Assembly: GCA_025352865.1 (NCBI GenBank)
Contig: JANXSB010000437.1
Location: 1 to 6,806 of the forward strand
From: Chthoniobacter sp.
GTDB lineage: Bacteria > Verrucomicrobiota > Verrucomicrobiia > Chthoniobacterales > Chthoniobacteraceae
Length of the DNA: 6,806 nucleotides
Direction of reading: 5' to 3'
Shown here: piece by piece, positions 5,075-6,806 of the stretch
Layout: each line of letters begins with the position of its first letter
Position numbering within the stretch: the first letter of the stretch is position 1
The notes under the pieces: generated by a model
Database searches by the model: none
Told to the model about the DNA's origin: nothing
Seen by the model: the letters and a program-made list of their open reading frames with translations, nothing else
Made by a program: the position numbers and the translations under genes

Positions 5075-6352
5075 TCACTTCTTCGCGCCGATGCAGTAGA
5101 GCGCCTGGTGGGTGCGGATGAAGAGTTCGCCATTGCTCGGCACGATGGAAGAGTTGCTGCGCTCGCCGAGGGAATTCACGGCGATGAGTTCAAACTTCGC
5201 GTCCGCTTTGAAGACGAAGCAATCGCCGCCCTGCGTGACGGTGTAGCACTTGCCTTCGCTGAGCATGACGCTGCTCCAGTTCGTGCCCGTTTTTCCCGCG
5301 CCTTGCAGACGCTCGTGCCAGAGCGTTGCGCCGGTCTGGAGGTCGAGGCACATCGCCGTGCCGGGGTCGTCGTGGATGTAGATACGGCCCTCATGCACCA
5401 CGCCGGAGCCGATGCGCTGCGGCGAGCGCGGCTGGTGCCAGAGGCGCTTCGTCTCCGTCACGTCGCCCGCGCCGCCGGTCTGCACCGCCAGCGCCGTCCC
5501 GCCGAAGCCGCCCATCGCGACCACGATTCCGCCGCTCTCCAGTGGCGAGGTATAGACCAGCGGGTTCAAGCCCCGGCAACTCCAGCGCTCCGCGCCCGTC
5601 GCTGGGTCGAGCGCGCACACGCGGCCCGGCCACGCCATGATGAGCGAATCCCGCCCGCCCTCATTGATGATCACCGGCGTCGTCCAAGAGCCGACCCACG
5701 CCGCCTTCGCATCCGCCGGAGCCGGCTTCGGTTCGCCGGAATCGCCGCCTGGCTCGTCGTTTTTCCAGACGGTCCTGCCGGTCTGTTTATCCACGGCGAG
5801 CAGACAGGTATTTTCGCCGGGGCCGAAATTGAGGAAGCAGAGATTCTTGTAAATCACGGGCGAAGCGGCGTGGCCCCAAATGTGATTCTGCCGCCCCAAG
5901 TCCGTCCGCTGCCAAAGTTCCTTGCCGCTGAAGTCGTAGCAAAACAGCCCCTCCGACGCGAACGACACGATGACCCGCTCGCCATCCGTCACCGGCGATG
6001 CCGAGCAATACGGATTCGTCGCATGCGTCGGCTCCTTTTCCTGCGCCGTGATGCCCGCCTGCCAGAGCAGCCCGCCGTCGGCGCGGCCAAAGCACATGAG
6101 CGTTCGCCGTTCGCCCGCCGCCTGCGTGACGAAAACGCGTTCGCCCCACACGACGGGCGTGGAATTGCCAGCTTCGGGCAGCGCCACGCGCCACTTCACA
6201 TTCTCCGTCGCGCTCCATTTTTCCGGCAGATTTTTCTCCTCGGAAATGCCGTTGCCGAGCGGACCGCGCCACGCGGGCCAGTCGGCGGCGCACGCCGTCG
6301 AGACGCAGGCCGCGAGCGCGGCGGTGAGGAGCAGACGAAGCGATGGGTTCAT
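5075..6352 (-). CDS. Secreted PQQ-like beta-propeller repeat protein
   Basis: The 425-residue exported protein is built of WD/PQQ-type beta-propeller blades. Residues 1-22 form a signal peptide (MNPSLRLLLTAALAACVSTACA) with cleavage before ADWPAWRG; the cysteine has no Leu at -3, so a lipoprotein is less likely. The family opening DWPAWRGPLGNGISEE (24-39) and NVKWRVALP (51-59) follow. Blade repeats of the form LD-x-x-TG-x-x-x-W recur at about 87-98, 138-148, 186-197, 247-258 and 335-346. These proteins are abundant in Planctomycetes and Verrucomicrobia, often near sulfatases or sugar catabolism, and are usually of unknown function; I see no evidence that it binds PQQ or has dehydrogenase activity. 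The ATG at 6352 is chosen because it starts the signal peptide; an upstream TTG at 6382 lies inside an inverted repeat. No ribosome binding site is evident. A LysR-type gene lies upstream in the same direction. Confidence 0.88.
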   Translation of the reverse strand: MNPSLRLLLTAALAACVSTACAADWPAWRGPLGNGISEEKNLPEKWSATENVKWRVALPEAGNSTPVVWGERVFVTQAAGERRTLMCFGRADGGLLWQAGITAQEKEPTHATNPYCSASPVTDGERVIVSFASEGLFCYDFSGKELWQRTDLGRQNHIWGHAASPVIYKNLCFLNFGPGENTCLLAVDKQTGRTVWKNDEPGGDSGEPKPAPADAKAAWVGSWTTPVIINEGGRDSLIMAWPGRVCALDPATGAERWSCRGLNPLVYTSPLESGGIVVAMGGFGGTALAVQTGGAGDVTETKRLWHQPRSPQRIGSGVVHEGRIYIHDDPGTAMCLDLQTGATLWHERLQGAGKTGTNWSSVMLSEGKCYTVTQGGDCFVFKADAKFELIAVNSLGERSNSSIVPSNGELFIRTHQALYCIGAKK

Positions 6353-6367
6353 GGAGGGAGGACGATG

Positions 6368-6417
6368 GATTCGCCGTGGCAATCAAGCGCAGGGACGGGC
6401 GATTGCCACGCCGATTC
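6368..6417. repeat. Long imperfect dyad upstream of the beta-propeller gene
   Basis: Arms GATTCGCCGTGGCAATC (6368-6384) and GATTGCCACGCCGATTC (6401-6417) are inverted copies with 15 of 17 bases pairing; the inner 10 pairs are perfect and the spacer is 16 bases. It lies 16-65 bases before the beta-propeller start, in the 158-base gap after the LysR-type gene. No T-run follows, so it is not a standard terminator. It may be an operator or a leader hairpin. The rest of the gap shows nothing I can name. Confidence 0.65.
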
Positions 6418-6510
6418 CCACGCGCGTCAGGAGCTGCTCAGCACGTTCGAAGGATGAACTTGTCGCGGAAGGCCGGCGGGATCGGGTGCCCGGTTTCCAA
6501 GCGTGCGGCG

Positions 6511-6806
6511 TTAGCGGATTTTTTCGCACACGCTTTCGCACAGCCCGATGAAGGTCTCCTCCGCGAGGCTGAGCCGGCGCGCGCGCCAGTGGAGCACGCC
6601 CCAGCGGCGCTTGAGCTTGCGTTTGCCGAGCGGGAGCGCGACGAGGCTTTTTTCCTCGAGCTCCTTCCGCGCGCTCCACGGGGCGAGGATGCTGATGCCG
6701 AGACCGAGTTTCACGAGTTCCTTGATGGCCTCCATGTTCCCGAGGTCGAGCTGGCTGAAGAGCACGATGTCATCCGCCCGGAAATGCTCCTCGATCATCG
6801 CAGACG
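6511..6806 (-). CDS. LysR-type transcriptional regulator, C-terminal part (truncated by window)
   Basis: About 97 C-terminal residues of a LysR-family regulator are present; the start and the DNA-binding helix-turn-helix lie beyond the right edge, and the frame stays open to the last bases. The piece is the end of the effector-binding domain: the segment LGNMEAIKELVKLGLGISILAPW matches the usual pattern with hydrophobic GLGI-x-x-L and a Pro, followed by LVALPLGKRKLKRRWGVLHWR and LSLAEETFIGLC, the typical last strand and helix of this fold. Members bind small effectors and activate or repress neighbouring, often divergent, genes. Here the visible neighbour is the co-directional beta-propeller gene, 158 bases downstream; a divergent target would be off the window. 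The gene ends at TAA. The effector cannot be inferred. Confidence 0.85.
   Translation of the reverse strand, partial: SAMIEEHFRADDIVLFSQLDLGNMEAIKELVKLGLGISILAPWSARKELEEKSLVALPLGKRKLKRRWGVLHWRARRLSLAEETFIGLCESVCEKIR

Noticed and set aside
5108..6457. A 449-codon open frame on the plus strand
   Set aside because: It is antisense to the beta-propeller gene, rich in Arg/His/Ala, and lacks any motif.
6498..6535. Possible hairpin around the LysR-type stop (GCGTGCG ... CGCACACGC with a T-run between)
   Set aside because: Pairing is imperfect, the T-run lies in the loop rather than after the stem, and most of it is inside the coding region, so it does not read as a terminator.

Overview
The window is GC-rich and densely coding. 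It carries nine genes: seven complete and two cut by the window edges. The gene types suggest a Gram-negative bacterium of the Planctomycetes-Verrucomicrobia-Chlamydiae group, most likely Verrucomicrobia. Pointers are the secreted PQQ-type beta-propeller protein with a DWPAWRG start, the GYF_2 (DUF4339) zinc-ribbon membrane protein, the extended loop in FolD, and weak or absent Shine-Dalgarno sites at most starts. This assignment is inference from family habits, not from a marker gene.

Left part (1-4308): the C-terminal part of folD (+) runs in from the left edge and converges, with a 6-base gap, on a four-gene block on the minus strand. In transcription order the block is mtnP (methylthioadenosine phosphorylase), a secreted CE4 polysaccharide deacetylase, a GYF_2/zinc-ribbon protein with about four membrane segments, and a secreted clan GH-A glycoside hydrolase. 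The gaps are about 56, 50 and 21 bases, so co-transcription is plausible. The last three products would act at or outside the inner membrane and may form an envelope or exopolysaccharide module. mtnP is the metabolic outlier at the front.

Middle part (4309-5067): a divergent intergenic region of about 150 bases separates mtnP from moaD-moaE (+), the two subunits of molybdopterin synthase. Just before moaD lies a run of TGA-starting 7-base repeats overlapping an inverted repeat. It looks like a dispersed intergenic element or a leader hairpin.

Right part (5075-6806): a secreted PQQ-like beta-propeller protein (-) converges on moaE with a 7-base gap. Upstream of it is a 158-base non-coding stretch with a long imperfect dyad (17-base arms), then the C-terminal part of a LysR-type regulator (-) that runs off the right edge.

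I found no RNA gene, CRISPR array, transposase or prophage gene. The least explained items are the GYF_2 membrane protein within the polysaccharide gene run and three separate non-coding inverted repeats (2451-2471, 4409-4449, 6368-6417).
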